A stretch of DNA of 64,000 nucleotides, taken from positions 87,923,681 through 87,987,680 of the forward strand of contig NC_030681.2 in the NCBI RefSeq assembly GCF_000004195.4. The letters are read 5' to 3'. This document shows, in pieces, positions 53,903 through 64,000 of the stretch (position 1 is the first letter of the stretch; each line of letters starts with the position of its first letter). This DNA is from Xenopus tropicalis. Taxonomy: Eukaryota > Chordata > Amphibia > Anura > Pipidae. The notes beneath the pieces are model-generated. The model ran no database searches and was not told where the DNA came from. It saw only the letters and a program-made list of their open reading frames with translations. The position numbers were made by a program, and so were the translations under genes.

Positions 53903-54080
53903 GGTGCCAAGAACTCCCAGGCTTCTCACTGAACTTCCCTCTCCCTGCAAGTGATTTTTCCTGTGTCTCTGCTGGGTGAGTCATAGCAGTCACATGATCA
54001 GAGGGGTAGGCTGGAGTTCTTTGCGCAACCTTCCTGACATTGCAAGGAGTTGTGTAAGAACTGTTTACACTTCACATATA
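53903..54080 (-). promoter_or_regulatory. cyp3a: CYP3A proximal promoter with C/EBP, FOXA and AP-1 words
   Basis: Upstream of the CYP3A start: a full palindromic C/EBP word TTGCGCAA at 54021-54028, a FOXA word TGTTTAC at 54062-54068 and an AP-1 word TGAGTCA at 53977-53983, about 120, 160 and 75 bp from the ATG. These factors are known drivers of CYP3A in liver. No TATA box and no clear PXR-type ER6 repeat were seen. Sites are seen; function is inferred. Confidence 0.5.
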
Positions 54081-54199
54081 CACAGGCAGAGGCAGGGTGT
54101 GACGTCAGTTTTTTTGGAATGTCAGGCAAATTACCTTTGTAACTTTGCTTTTATATATATAGTTTTGGTTTTAGCTCAGCATATACTGCTGTCAGACAA

Positions 54200-54461
54200 T
54201 AAAGCTGGCCATACACATTACAATAATGATCTTTCATCCACTCCACTGAATAGTCAGACATGCAGGTAGGAACAATAGAATTCTATTGCTATCTGATGAT
54301 TCAACATTAACATACAGCTGATGTTTGGGCTCTTCAAAGCCCAATCAAAATTTTTAGACCTACTCGATCAAAAAGACGACAGATATCAACCCACCATACA
54401 CTCCCCAAATATCATACGAAACCTTGCATCATACAATAATATTAGTGTGTGTATGGACACC
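54200..54461. repeat. Foldback MITE, 'GCCATACAC' family
   Basis: Ends aaagctggccatacacatta and ttagtgtgtgtatggacacc. The interior has aggtagcaatagaattc-like and catacgaaaccttgcatcat words as in 420-835. Confidence 0.65.
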
Positions 54462-54465
54462 TTAA

Positions 54466-54900
54466 AGGAGAAGGAAAGGCTAATAAAGAGTTAATCTAAA
54501 GCTGCAGGCATACCTTCAGTTGTCTCAATAGTGCCCTTTTGTAAGGGTACTCACCCACGAGGAGCTGTTTCGCGTGGCTGCATGCGTGCGCATCCTGCTC
54601 GACGCGGGACGTTGCACACGCACGATCTGATGTGCGTGCACTTGGACGAACGCGCGCAACATCCCGCGACGAGCAGGTACACAAAACAGGTCCTCGCGGG
54701 TGAATACTCTTACACCTTAAGTCTCCCCATATTTCTCCCATTCAGATGATCAGAAGCCAAACAGGAAGAAAAAACGCTGAGCTGTGTAAAGAAAGTTCCC
54801 ATAATGCCTCCTGCCTCCATAATGCTCCTGCACAGACACCCAGACCAAGTGTACATGCTCAGTTAGTTTGTTTCAGGTCTCACTGCCGACACAGACTTAT
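54466..54900. repeat. TTAA-flanked piggyBac-like MITE with nested CpG-rich palindrome
   Basis: Starts aggagaaggaaaggctaata after TTAA (54462-54465). It is collinear with 2378-2590 (aaagctgcaggcataccttc, agatgatcagaagcc, acgctgagctgtgtaaag) except for an insert at about 54541-54714. The right end is not clear. Confidence 0.7.
54541..54714. repeat. Nested CpG-rich palindrome (~174 bp)
   Basis: gtaagggtactcacccacga pairs with cgcgggtgaatactcttac, and catcctgctcgacgcggga with tcccgcgacgagcaggt. It interrupts the sequence that is continuous at 2430-2450. It contains many cgcg/gcgcgc words. Confidence 0.8.
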
Positions 54901-55919
54901 AGGCTATGAGAGAAGGGACAGGTGAGAGGGGCAGTTGCAGGGCAGTTAAAATAGCTTTTGTACCTGGGGCTTTTTAAGACCATGTTACACTTACCCATAA
55001 CTCAGGAGCACTAGTGAGCTAGTGATAATTAGCCCCAGCTAATTATCCTACACCTGTAATTAGTTCCTTTTTCTAAAGGCTATATGGCAGCTAGAAGCAA
55101 TATTAGGCTACAATTTGTACACTAAATACAGGAAAAAATTGGCAGCACTCAGTCTAACCCACACTGTAGTGCTGACCAGCTGATCTTGTAGGTTGAGCCT
55201 TATAGGTGATGGCGCATGAGGTATTTTGTAACCCCCAGGAATCCACACTTCCTGCAGGTGACAAAGCATTTAAAAATACCAAAATTAAAGAATTGCAGTG
55301 AGTAAAACATTAGAATTGCACAATCCTACAAAAATGAAGGAGAAGGCTTACTCATGCAAAAATGCAAGAATGCAATTTTCACAACTGAACATTTCTTATT
55401 TTTCTACCCATAAACAATGCCTTACATGTCTATGGTAAGATATTTTCAGGGTCTTTGTTACCCGTGTGCCAAATCACTTGGCATTACCACCTTTTTAATA
55501 GAAAAGGAACATTATTTACAGAATCACAGGAATCATGGTTTTTTTAGTTGTACTTTGTCCTCATTTATTATGTGCACACATGCAATACACCCACTCAGTA
55601 CATGCTGCATGTATTTACTGTCGGAAGGTAAATGGTTACCGTTTAGACTAAAATACATTATTGTCTTTATGTAGCTTGGATTTTATGGTAGATAGGTAAA
55701 TAACCTGTGAACCAGTTAGATCATACTTTAGTCACATGAACAATTTGTAATTCAAAGCAAATTTTTCAATATACATTAAAAATTTTCAGTGGGACAATTA
55801 TAAGTAAATGTAGCTCCAATTGAAATCATTGTTTATTCCTTTCTTTTCTCTGATTCCTATAACAATTTGACAGGAGTCAGAGCCAACAGTGGCAAAAATA
55901 AAAATAGATAGAGTTGAAA
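54901..55919. other. Unassigned sequence upstream of CYP3A
   Basis: No gene or repeat recognised. Confidence 0.4.
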
Positions 55920-56160
55920 AACTCGATCCGGGGGGGTAGTCCCCCTATAGTTACCAAAGCCACTCCTCATGACTTAATACTAACTAATAGCCGTAATATT
56001 GATTTTAAATTGGAATTTTGGCTCTTCTAGTGCAGAGAGCTCTAGTGCACTCTCTGCACTAGCAATGTAGCCCCCTCGCCGCCTCTGATGCAATAAACCT
56101 AAGTGCGGAGGGGCGAAGGGGTGGCAGCCCCTGGACGAAACACCCCTCGTTAGGATGTAC
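55920..56160. repeat. Repeat related to 53425-53640
   Basis: tagtgcagagagctctagtgcactctctgcactagc, in part a palindrome, followed by a gcggaggggcgaaggggtgg block. Orientation inverted relative to the 53.4-kb copy. Confidence 0.5.
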
Positions 56161-56430
56161 CAGCTTTGAACACTGTTCAAGTATAATTTTGTCCAATTCC
56201 TTCAGGCAGATTCACTCCAGGCTGTTCATGTCAGTCAAGTGACATTTTTGCACCTCGATTTTCAAATGGAGCCACATATGTTCAGTTGGATTGAGATCAG
56301 GGTTTGGCTGGGCCTTTTTGTTCATGTGGCACTACACTTTAGGTTTGTGTTAGAATCACTGCCCTACTGACAGATCAACTTTTACCCAAGCTCAATTTCT
56401 TTATCATGCTGAAACAGGTTCCATTGTAAA
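56161..56430 (-). mobile_element. Tc1/mariner transposase relic
   Basis: On the minus strand one frame reads AQPNPDLNPTEHMWLHLK, the D-L-N-P-x-E catalytic end of Tc1-type transposases, then a stop. Upstream is frameshifted. It is not the same family as the 12.3-15.0 kb element. Confidence 0.65.
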
Positions 56431-57705
56431 ATATCCCACAATAGTTTGCACTATTTATTCTTCCTTGTTTTTGTTACAACATGCCATATGATAGCACACA
56501 AGTTATTCATTTCAGCCATAATTCATGTGACCCAGCTTTTTGCCACATAGATTATTTTTACTACTTTAAGCCTGGAACCGGATGTTAGCCTTATCTTACA
56601 TTACACATACATTACCTCTTTGAATATGCTCTTTTCATAGCTACAGTTGCTAGCTCATCTTTCCTCTAGCCAAAGTCCAGATTGGCTTGATAATTCAGCA
56701 ATGCTTAGCAATGTATTGTACAAACACATTTCATTTACTTTTATAGCTTTTCATGCCCAGAAGTCTTTTTTCTTCTAAACTATTACTGTCTTGCAGAGTC
56801 TTTTTCTAAATGTAGTAAACAGGCCCATGGTTTGTACGAATGATTCCCTGGTGTCCTGGATTCCCTGTTAACAAGTACTTTTTGAGCACCCAAACATACT
56901 GCACGCCATGCCTAGTTTCCCATTCTGCAATAACAGTTTGACTGGGTGAAACAGTTCTCTGCTGCAAATTTTCCTGAAATATTACATTTCTTATTGTACC
57001 TGAGATATAGTGATTTGTCCAAATAATTTGTTTTTGCTGCAGTCGTAAAAAAATAGCTTGACTATCATAAAATGATTTGAGTATTTCTAGTGCCAAGGCA
57101 CTAAAATTAGTTTGGGATTTGCCCGAATCCCAGCAAGATTAATTTCAGCCAAATCCTTTGTATTCATTAAAAATGTAATTTTAGTTCTAATACCCATATG
57201 TATGTCCCTACAAATACATTTTTAATGTCCAATAAAAAGTGAAATGTCTTCAGCCTAGGCCCTAGGCATTATTGTTTTTGCCTAAATAAAAGGATACTCT
57301 GATCTGGTGATTGCTTTTTTGCCATGTTATATTGGCTAATACATAAATACTTACTGTGACACAAACATTTTTTTAAGTCAACAGCCATCTATAAATCTAG
57401 GGGCACATTTACTAAAATTTATTTTTTCTGGTCTGGAAAGTCATATAATCTTGATGTGGTATAAATTCAAATTAAAATCAATCATTGCTGTACTTATAAA
57501 ATGTCACAATAATGCTTCAAATGTTCAAAAATCCAGAATTTTTCGAGTTGAAGGCATTGTTAAAACTCTAAAAATTTGAGTTTAAATGGACATTCATTTC
57601 CATGAATCCTCTTTATTTTTTCCAAACAGGAATTGCTCCAGCAGCCATTTGAGAAGCATTGGCACTCTTGGAAAAAAAATAATGTGTTTAAGTTTCTCTT
57701 TAAAG
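56431..57705. other. Unassigned intergenic sequence
   Basis: No gene. The word aggggcacatttactaaaat at about 57400 resembles a MITE end without a partner. Confidence 0.35.
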
Positions 57706-57708
57706 TAG

Positions 57709-57838
57709 GTGAAACTGAAAACAAAGAGGGGATTAAGTTTCCATTAAACTGGGTGAAACTAAAAACATTGAGGGGATTAAGTTCCCCTTGAACTGGGTGA
57801 AACTGAAAATGATGAGGGGATTAATTTGTCCTTGAATG
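57709..57838. repeat. 44-bp tandem repeat, three units
   Basis: Three units of gtgaaactgaaaacaaagag followed by gggattaagttt and tgaactgg; the units differ at a few places. Confidence 0.88.
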
Positions 57839-59100
57839 ACAGGTTGTCATTGACTATTCTATTTGTTTTAGTGACCTGGATCGGCAGCTGAAATCTGCCC
57901 GTTTGACCACCTTAAGTCTTTGGCCTGTCAACATCCTTTCTATAATTGTGTGCAAAGGTACCATAAGATATGAAATATATTGTTGCCAGTTCATAACCAG
58001 AGACAAAATCTTTTATTCCCCTATGTTTTCCAACCATATAGAATTCCTGCATGATTCACTTCTACTTGCATATAATCACACAGTAATACTGAAAGGAAAT
58101 ATAAAGTCACGTCTGAGAGTGGCTTTCAAAGACATTACATCAGCTTCTGAGGATGAGGTGTTTTGCTATTACTCTTTCTTATTTTGCAATCTTGCAGTAG
58201 CACATGATTTCTTTCTCATGAGGAATTATCTCCAGTTAAATAATGACTTGATAGATATTTTTGCTTAAAGCTTCTATTGCTTGATTTTTTTAAGTTAAAA
58301 TTAGCAAAATTACATTAACATTTTTAATTATTGTCTTGTTTGTTAGCATGACACTAGTGTCAAGCTATTTTTTTATATAAAAAGGGTATCAAAAGAGTCA
58401 ATCTCAGTTTGTGCCATGTTTCACTTGTTTAAACATAACTATTGAGGCTTTTGAAAACCTTTTGTCAAGCTGGCCATACACAGCGTTATATGGCCTGCTG
58501 AGTTGATTAGTCATAATCAAGTTGGCATCTTATTGGCCCAAGCATGGAGCTAAAACAACTCTGGTTCGAGACCATAAATTTATAAAATAGCTTGAATATC
58601 TTATCAGGTTGTGAGATACAGAGGAAAGGTTCTTGCTAGGGCCTGTATCTTTCTACTTTCTAAGCTATGAAGCTTCTTGTGAAAGGGTCTGTATCTTCCT
58701 ACCACCTTATTTACCACTGGTGTGGACAACTATGTATAGTCACACACACTCGCATCCCGGCTCTAAGCACCATTGCATGCCTGTGTCCCAACATGATTGG
58801 CATAAATCTCATTATGAGCATTTTTTGAACAAAACAGTTTTGTTTCCCCAAAGTCAGAGTATGGGCCCTATTAGCCTGCATCTGTCGTGGTGGAAATGTT
58901 TACATTTATAAGCATTCTTTAATTCCTATTATTTCTGCTTGGGTGCTATTCTCACACGTACCACTAAGTGGCACATAGATGCATTTTTTTAGCAATACTA
59001 GCAGCTTCTAAATTGCTTTTGACTTGTAGGATGCTGAAATCTACTCCAGCCTTCAGCCTGGACATGGTGGTCATTCCATGTTTGTGTCAAACCTGTGTAG
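57839..59100. other. Unassigned intergenic sequence
   Basis: The 121-codon frame 57903-58268 has no family resemblance. A short gctggccatacacagcg word at 58469 is a MITE-end fragment. Confidence 0.35.
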
Positions 59101-59910
59101 GGAACCCAAGATTTGGGCCCTTTAGACTAGGTTCCCCTTTTAGACAAGCAAACCAGTGGGTGGCCTTGTGGGATATGGACACCTAAGGGTGGTCCTAACT
59201 GTGTGTGTACTATAACATAGTAACATAGTAACATAGTAAGTTGGGTTGAAAAAAGACATACGTCCATCAAGTTCAACCATAATGCCTATACCTAACCTGC
59301 CTAACTACAAGTTGATCCAGAGGAAGGCAAAAAACCCCATCTGAAACCTCTCTAATTTGCCTCAGAGGGGAAAAAATTCCTTCCTGACTCCAAGATGGCA
59401 ATCGGACCAGTCCCCGGATATTATATAATTATTCTTTCCAGGTTAAAAGAGAGTTTTCCCTGTATCTCAGCAATGACCACTAGGTGGTGGTGTTCTGTAA
59501 TATAAAAGGGGATGACTCACTAACCATGAGGTCTTTCTTACAGGATAGTTAGATAAATCAGATATTTTATAGTCACTCTAGGAGTGAAAGGATAGATATT
59601 GTATTTAGTTGGGCAGTCTAAAGCCCCTCCGAGGAGATCAGAGAGGTTATTACCTTGTGGCATTACTGGCCACAGTTCAGGTACTTTCAGTGGATAGTTC
59701 AGCTCACAGCATATTCCCATAGAGGGGAGATTATCTGAAGAAAGAGAATCTCCTGGTTTGGATTAAGGGGAGAGATACCTGAATCTGCATATCAAATTAC
59801 TGAATACTGTTTGGAATAAATAAAGAAGCTCATTTGGTTAAGCAGCAACCTCCAGTCTCCTGGTCAGTTCCTCTCCAGGCGGATCCACAACAACCTGGTA
59901 AGCACTTACC
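59100..59910 (+). mobile_element. Possible solo LTR, split by a CR1 end
   Basis: After the CR1 piece, a TATA-like aatataaaagggg (about 59498) is followed 300 bp later by ggaataaataaagaag (about 59813) and a cct-rich tail ending near ggatccacaac. This is the U3-R-U5 order of an LTR. Borders and internal coding parts were not found; low confidence. Confidence 0.3.
59212..59422 (-). mobile_element. CR1-type LINE 3' end
   Basis: Octamer tail ataacatagtaacatagtaa, then gttgggttgaaaaaagacat, aagttcaaccataatgcc and ggcaatcggaccagtccccg: over 90% the same as 12590-12785. Confidence 0.9.
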
Positions 59911-60660
59911 CAAGGGGCAGCAGGGTCCAGTTGCGGCCTACACAATCCATCACCACTCAAATAGCACACACAGCTCAAAGACACTTATAGCCAACACTCA
60001 AGGGTGTGCTACACCTGTAACAGACTTGGACAAACGAATTCCACACTATTGCCATTATTGAAACTGTCTGCACAGTTGTCATCTGTGACAGACATCATAT
60101 TCTGTTCTGCAGACCAATAAGTTCTAAAGGTAGAGTGACAGCAGTACTCCCCTCATGAGGATTACTGTTTCTTAAATGGTTAAGCCAAGTATTTTTGATA
60201 GCTGCAATGAGTGAATCGACACACACAGTCTGCTTTGCTTTGGAACTGTTTGGGAGCCTCCACGCTTTTATGCAATGACGGGCCTTTTGCAAGAAGTACA
60301 CCCACATTGTAAACTACCTGAACTGGTGCAGAACTGTTTATATTTGAATAAATCTATTTAGTATAAATCCTCATGTGGTAAATAATATTATACATAAAAG
60401 TTCTCTAGTAAACTGTTATAAAAAGAACTATACTTTTCCATCTTTCAACATAATTACCATAGAAACAATTTGCATTCTGAGAGTGTTCTGTTTGCTTTGA
60501 GCTCTAAGAAACTTACTAGAATATTTATATTATGTAAGAATGCTTAATATATAGTCACATCTTTGTGCTCAAGATTTTTTTTTTAATTATCTGCACAAAG
60601 TAGCCTTCGTGGCCTTAATGAACTGATCTACAAGAGAGCAACTGCAACACTATTGACTAT
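59911..60660. other. Unassigned intergenic sequence
   Basis: No gene or repeat recognised. Confidence 0.35.
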
Positions 60661-60670
60661 TTGGTATCAT

Positions 60671-60691
60671 AGTGCTTAACTCCATGGGGAT
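60671..60691 (-). pseudogene. CYP3A relic, exon 13 start
   Basis: After ttttctgcag on the minus strand, seven codons IPMELST match exon 13 of the intact gene (IPMEFST), then similarity stops and a stop codon follows. Confidence 0.7.
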
Positions 60692-60911
60692 CTGCAGAAA
60701 ATAAAGCAAAATTTAAAAGCAAAAAAATTAACCTTACTGAAATAAGTAATGGTTTAAAGCTTGCTTTTGTGTGAGGGCCTTGTATATGCCTTGCTCTCTG
60801 TGCAGTGTTTTTATGTAGCCATGTTTCCTTCCATATCCAATCTGCATGTAATATCAAAACCTAAATGTGACCTCACTTAGCAAGGTGTAGTATGTTTTCC
60901 TTTGCAGGTTC

Positions 60912-61041
60912 CTAACCAGAATCTTTGCACAAGGCCAGACAGTAAACTTCCGTAACAGCAACAAGCAAATCTCATCCCATCCCAGTGCAATTTCTGGTAC
61001 CATCTTCAAGGGGCATAGGGGAATGGACCAAGGGTTGCTCT
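60912..61041 (-). pseudogene. CYP3A relic, exon 12
   Basis: Retains agaatctttgcacaaggcca, agtgcaatttctggtaccat and accaagggttgctctg. The haem-loop codons now give GTRNCTG, so the invariant glycine after cysteine-isoleucine is changed. About 30 nt are deleted and frameshifts follow. Confidence 0.88.
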
Positions 61042-61219
61042 GTTTTTTTTTTTTTTACAAAATTTGAGAATATATGATTTGCAGTTCTTTTAATATTCTT
61101 CTTAACAAGAATGACCATGTCACCAGCTTACTAAGTTATTATATCACCATTTAACATTGATATAGTATTGTGTAAAGCACTGATAGAAAAGTCACATGGG
61201 CAGCTTCCTGAGTTTAAAT

Positions 61220-61670
61220 ATTAAAGGGGAACAGTCACACAGATATAGAAAGCTGTATAACAAAAGTCCTTTACAAAATTAACATGAAACCCACATTTTT
61301 ATTTTCTTAAAACAACCGTACCTGATATAAATGTATTTACTGAACTTTCAATCCTTCCCTGCCTTTATGCCTCATGTACAGAGGTGGGGCTGTCAATTAC
61401 TTTATATTTTGCACTTTCTATACGTTAATGCACCCTCACATCCACCCTCTCTCATAATCACCTATAACTGTAGCATTGGTCCCCTATTTGGGGCATACAA
61501 AAGATCTTGGGGTCATACAAAAGTGCTTAATAATAATGTCCAGAAAATGGCACCTCTCTGCTGTGACTGTAAATTCCAAGACTGAAGGAAAAATATTTAA
61601 ATCATTTTATGGTATAAATAATGTTTTATATGCTAACTAAGATGATAGAAAAGGATTCAGAATTGTGTTT
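61220..61670. repeat. Repeat shared with 25000-25450
   Basis: See 25000-25450; the same words occur in the same order and orientation. Starts aaaggggaacagtcacacag after a TTAA-like attaa. Confidence 0.6.
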
Positions 61671-62105
61671 GTTTGCTATGGTAAATATTTTATGTATGCT
61701 TGCGCTACTATTGTAGCTGCACCTGTTCTTTGTAATCATGCATAGTCTCAAGTTGGCATTGATTCACAGAGAAATGGCAGCATTACAAAAAAGCTCACCC
61801 TAGCTCCATGTAAAATGTGAAAGACTTCATTACAGATCATTATGGTGCTAATTGTTATATAAAAGTACAGCTTCTTTTCAAGCTTCATGCACTAGCAAAG
61901 GCAAAGTACTAAAACATCTTAAAAAGTCAGAACACTCTCAATTCTAAGAGTATTTTCATAATGCAGTCACATACACTTATGTATTTGTTCAATGTATAGA
62001 ACTTTATAAGTGCACCATTTAGGGACTGTGACCAGTATTTAGGTTTCCATTGTAACCCTGTGATCACTAAAAGGGTAACCCCAGGTATTGTGTCTCCATT
62101 CCTTC
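61671..62105. other. Unassigned sequence inside the CYP3A relic
   Basis: Corresponds in position to intron 11 of the relic; nothing recognised. Confidence 0.35.
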
Positions 62106-62200
62106 AGGCTCTCGTTAGACTTTTCGATGGGGGGAACATTTCCCTACATCACCATATGAAAATATTCCATGTGCATCAAAATATCATAAGTAGGACTGGC
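62106..62200 (-). pseudogene. CYP3A relic, exon 11
   Basis: After tttgtgtag the minus strand codes [18 protein letters not shown] and then TAG (62146-62144). The intact gene reads [18 protein letters not shown] here. The ExxR region is deleted or scrambled. Confidence 0.9.
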
Positions 62201-62206
62201 CTACAC

Positions 62207-62660
62207 AAAAACAATAAATCAGCGTTAGTTTAATGGTGCAGGAAGAAATCACTGGTGTGTTTTGGTGCAGCATATGCATTCTGAATGTATATTTTGTGTG
62301 ACTTAAATCCCTTAAATGTGGATTTAAATTGTAATGAAAAAGGCTAGAGATTCATTTTTCAGCATACAATTAAAAGCACAATGTAGGTGGTTTTGGTCCA
62401 TGCCTAAGTACAAATACATGCTGTTTTAGCATTTATTTTGTGACACAGCTACAGCTTGCTTCTGTCCTCTCAAAGTAAATGATGGCATTTCAGCAGGTGT
62501 GAGCTAGAAATGAATCACTGATAAGCTCAAGTCAAAGTTCTTTATAAATAGAGTGAAGTGAGAAAAAACAGGCAAAGGCGAAGATGCAGCAAAATTGTTG
62601 CTTTAATGGTGTTTCAAAGAAATACAAGAAAACGAGCACTGCACTACATAATCAAATTAT
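62207..62660. other. Unassigned sequence
   Basis: No gene or repeat recognised. Confidence 0.35.
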
Positions 62661-62663
62661 TAT

Positions 62664-63327
62664 ACAGGTATGGGATCCCTTATCCAGAAACCCGTTTTCC
62701 AGAAAGTTCTGAATTATGGAAAGGCCATCTCCCATAGACTCCATTATAAGCAAATAATTCTAATTTTTAAAAATGATTTTCTTTTTCTCTGTAATAATAT
62801 AACAGTGCATTGTACTTGATTCCAGCTAAGATATAATTAAGGCTAATGCCACACGAGGCGTAGGGCTGAAATTTTCGGCAAGCGGATAAACGCTTGCCGA
62901 AAATTCAGCCCTACGCCTGCTACTTGTGCCTGCACCCGAATGAATGGGATATGCTCGGGTGCAGGCACATGTAGCCGATATATGCAAGAAAACGCGAGAC
63001 TTTGCATTCTCGCGCGTTTTCGTGCGTATATCGGCTACATGTGCCTGCACCCGAGCGTATTCCATTCGTTCGGGTGCAGGCACAAGTATCAGGCGTAGGG
63101 CTGATTTTTCGGCGAGCGTTTTTCCGCTTGCCGAAAAAATCAGCCCTACGCCGCGTGTGGCATCAGCCTTATTCTTATTAGAGGCAAAACAAGCCTATTG
63201 GGTTTATTCAATATTTAAATGATTTTTAGCAGACTTAAGTTATGGAGATCCAAATTACGGAAAGATCCCTTATCCGGAAAACCCAAGGTCCTGAGCATTC
63301 TGGATAACAGGTCCCATACCTGTATTT
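62664..63327. repeat. Interspersed repeat, 'tggataaggg' family, with nested MITE
   Basis: Ends caggtatgggatcccttatc and ggataacaggtcccatacctg. It is interrupted at about 62840 by the palindrome 62841-63168. Joining the two sides restores the family's aagatataattattcttattagaggc order. Confidence 0.88.
62841..63168. repeat. Palindromic MITE, copy 2 ('GGCTAATGCC' family), nested
   Basis: Ends aggctaatgccacacg and cgtgtggcatcagcc, flanked by TTA (62838-62840, 63169-63171). Arms match 15474-15782 closely. The 3-bp TTA duplication is like PIF/Harbinger elements. Confidence 0.85.
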
Positions 63328-63527
63328 AGAATGTGTTGTGTATATGGGTATAAAGTTAAATACACAACAACACAACACTCCAAAACTTTGCACAAACACA
63401 AATATCAGTTTGGTAAAAGGCAATTTTTATTAATATCAATACTGCCAAAATGTTCAGTACAAAAGTGTGTCAAAAACATTTAAAACCAGAGTCATTCCAT
63501 TCCACTGCAGTAATCCGTAAAACACCT
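63328..63527. other. Unassigned sequence
   Basis: Nothing recognised. Confidence 0.3.
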
Positions 63528-63790
63528 TAAAGGTGGCTATACATGGGCCAGATGTCAATCGGGCAGGTTCAGAAATCCTGTGGTGGCAAGAGTGCTTTGA
63601 CTTGTTGCTGTGGTCCTCGCCCTGATAGCTTACATCCCATTAATATGACTAGATTGTTTGTCCCTTGGGCCAAATGATCGCACCAATCCAATATCGCCCA
63701 CCTCAGGGTAACCATATAGGGGGAAGAGCTGTTCGTTTGGCAAACTTGTCAAACAAGTTAATCTTTCAGTGTATGGTAAAGTACCTTAAT
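63528..63790. repeat. Foldback MITE of the 'GGCCATACAC' type, decayed
   Basis: Ends aaaggtggctatacatggg and cagtgtatggtaaagtacctt. The interior has cagatgtcaatcgggcagg and ccgatc-like words. Confidence 0.5.
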
Positions 63791-64000
63791 TAGTCTCTCA
63801 GCTCTTGGCAAATTTATATTTAAAGTGAATAAGGATATACTAACTTATTGAGTTAAATAGCATCAAGGCAGGTGTAAGGAAAGCAGGGGAGAAGTGACAC
63901 AACACTCCACATGTATCGTAACTTGCATCATTCTAAAGCATCCATAAATAAGGGGAGCATAAGGAGTAGGTTGAATGCATCGGGAGGTACACATCCTGGC
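63791..64000. other. Unassigned right edge
   Basis: No exon of the CYP3A relic or other gene was recognised here. Confidence 0.3.

Larger units (their letters stand above)
60671..62200 (-). pseudogene. Second CYP3A gene, exons 11-13 relics
   Basis: Three remnants in the right order and strand: exon 11 at 62106-62200, exon 12 at 60912-61041, exon 13 at 60671-60691. They are most similar to the intact CYP3A next door. Spacing of exons 12-13 (about 0.2 kb) shows intron loss or deletion. Exons 1-10 were not found in the remaining 1.8 kb of the window. It is a decayed tandem duplicate. Confidence 0.85.

Noticed and set aside
57903..58268. 121-codon plus-strand frame
   Set aside because: AT-rich, low-complexity hydrophobic composition, no splice context and no family match.

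Overview
This is a vertebrate nuclear window, almost certainly from a frog of the genus Xenopus. The species cannot be settled from the sequence alone. The evidence is the gene structure (short exons with GT-AG junctions in long AT-rich introns), the protein matches, and the very dense set of short palindromic DNA transposons. No bacterial, plasmid or phage features, CRISPR arrays, tRNA or rRNA genes were seen. Most short open reading frames in the window are chance or lie inside repeats.

Layout. (1) 4.2-10.8 kb, minus strand: the first two coding exons of cyb5r4 (cytochrome b5 reductase 4 / NCB5OR). The gene runs off the left edge. (2) 12.3-15.0 kb: a dead Tc1-type transposon with long inverted ends, split by a CR1-type LINE. 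(3) 16.1-20.8 kb, plus strand: a locus of the DRAM/TMEM150 (Frag1/DRAM/Sfk1) membrane-protein family, with five recognisable coding exons and one in-frame stop. (4) 26.2-28.0 kb: a 43-bp minisatellite split by a 5'-truncated L1 with perfect target-site duplications. (5) 29.2-30.9 kb: a second, deleted copy of the DRAM-like locus. (6) 31.35-53.9 kb, minus strand: a complete 13-exon CYP3A-type cytochrome P450 gene coding for 504 residues, reconstructed exon by exon. All splice junctions are canonical except a GC donor at intron 10. (7) 60.7-62.2 kb, minus strand: relics of exons 11-13 of a second CYP3A gene, so this is the edge of a decayed tandem CYP3A array.

How the genes relate. CYP3A enzymes are ER-bound mono-oxygenases fed by P450 reductase and often helped by cytochrome b5. 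Cyb5r4 is a soluble/ER b5-type reductase. Their adjacency on one strand is noted but no shared regulation is shown. The CYP3A upstream region carries exact C/EBP- and FOXA-type words, as expected of a liver/gut gene.

Mobile DNA fills much of the rest: TTAA-flanked piggyBac-like MITEs, 8-bp-TSD hAT MITEs, 3-bp-TSD MITEs, foldback elements, and L1, CR1 and Tc1 relics. The two copies of the DRAM-like locus preserve empty sites for each other's insertions, which orders the events. An almost identical inverted repeat pair in introns 2 and 7 brackets CYP3A exons 3-7. I found no clearly new biological system. The most interesting items are the duplication with empty sites, the in-frame stop, the GC splice donor and the exon-bracketing inverted repeats.
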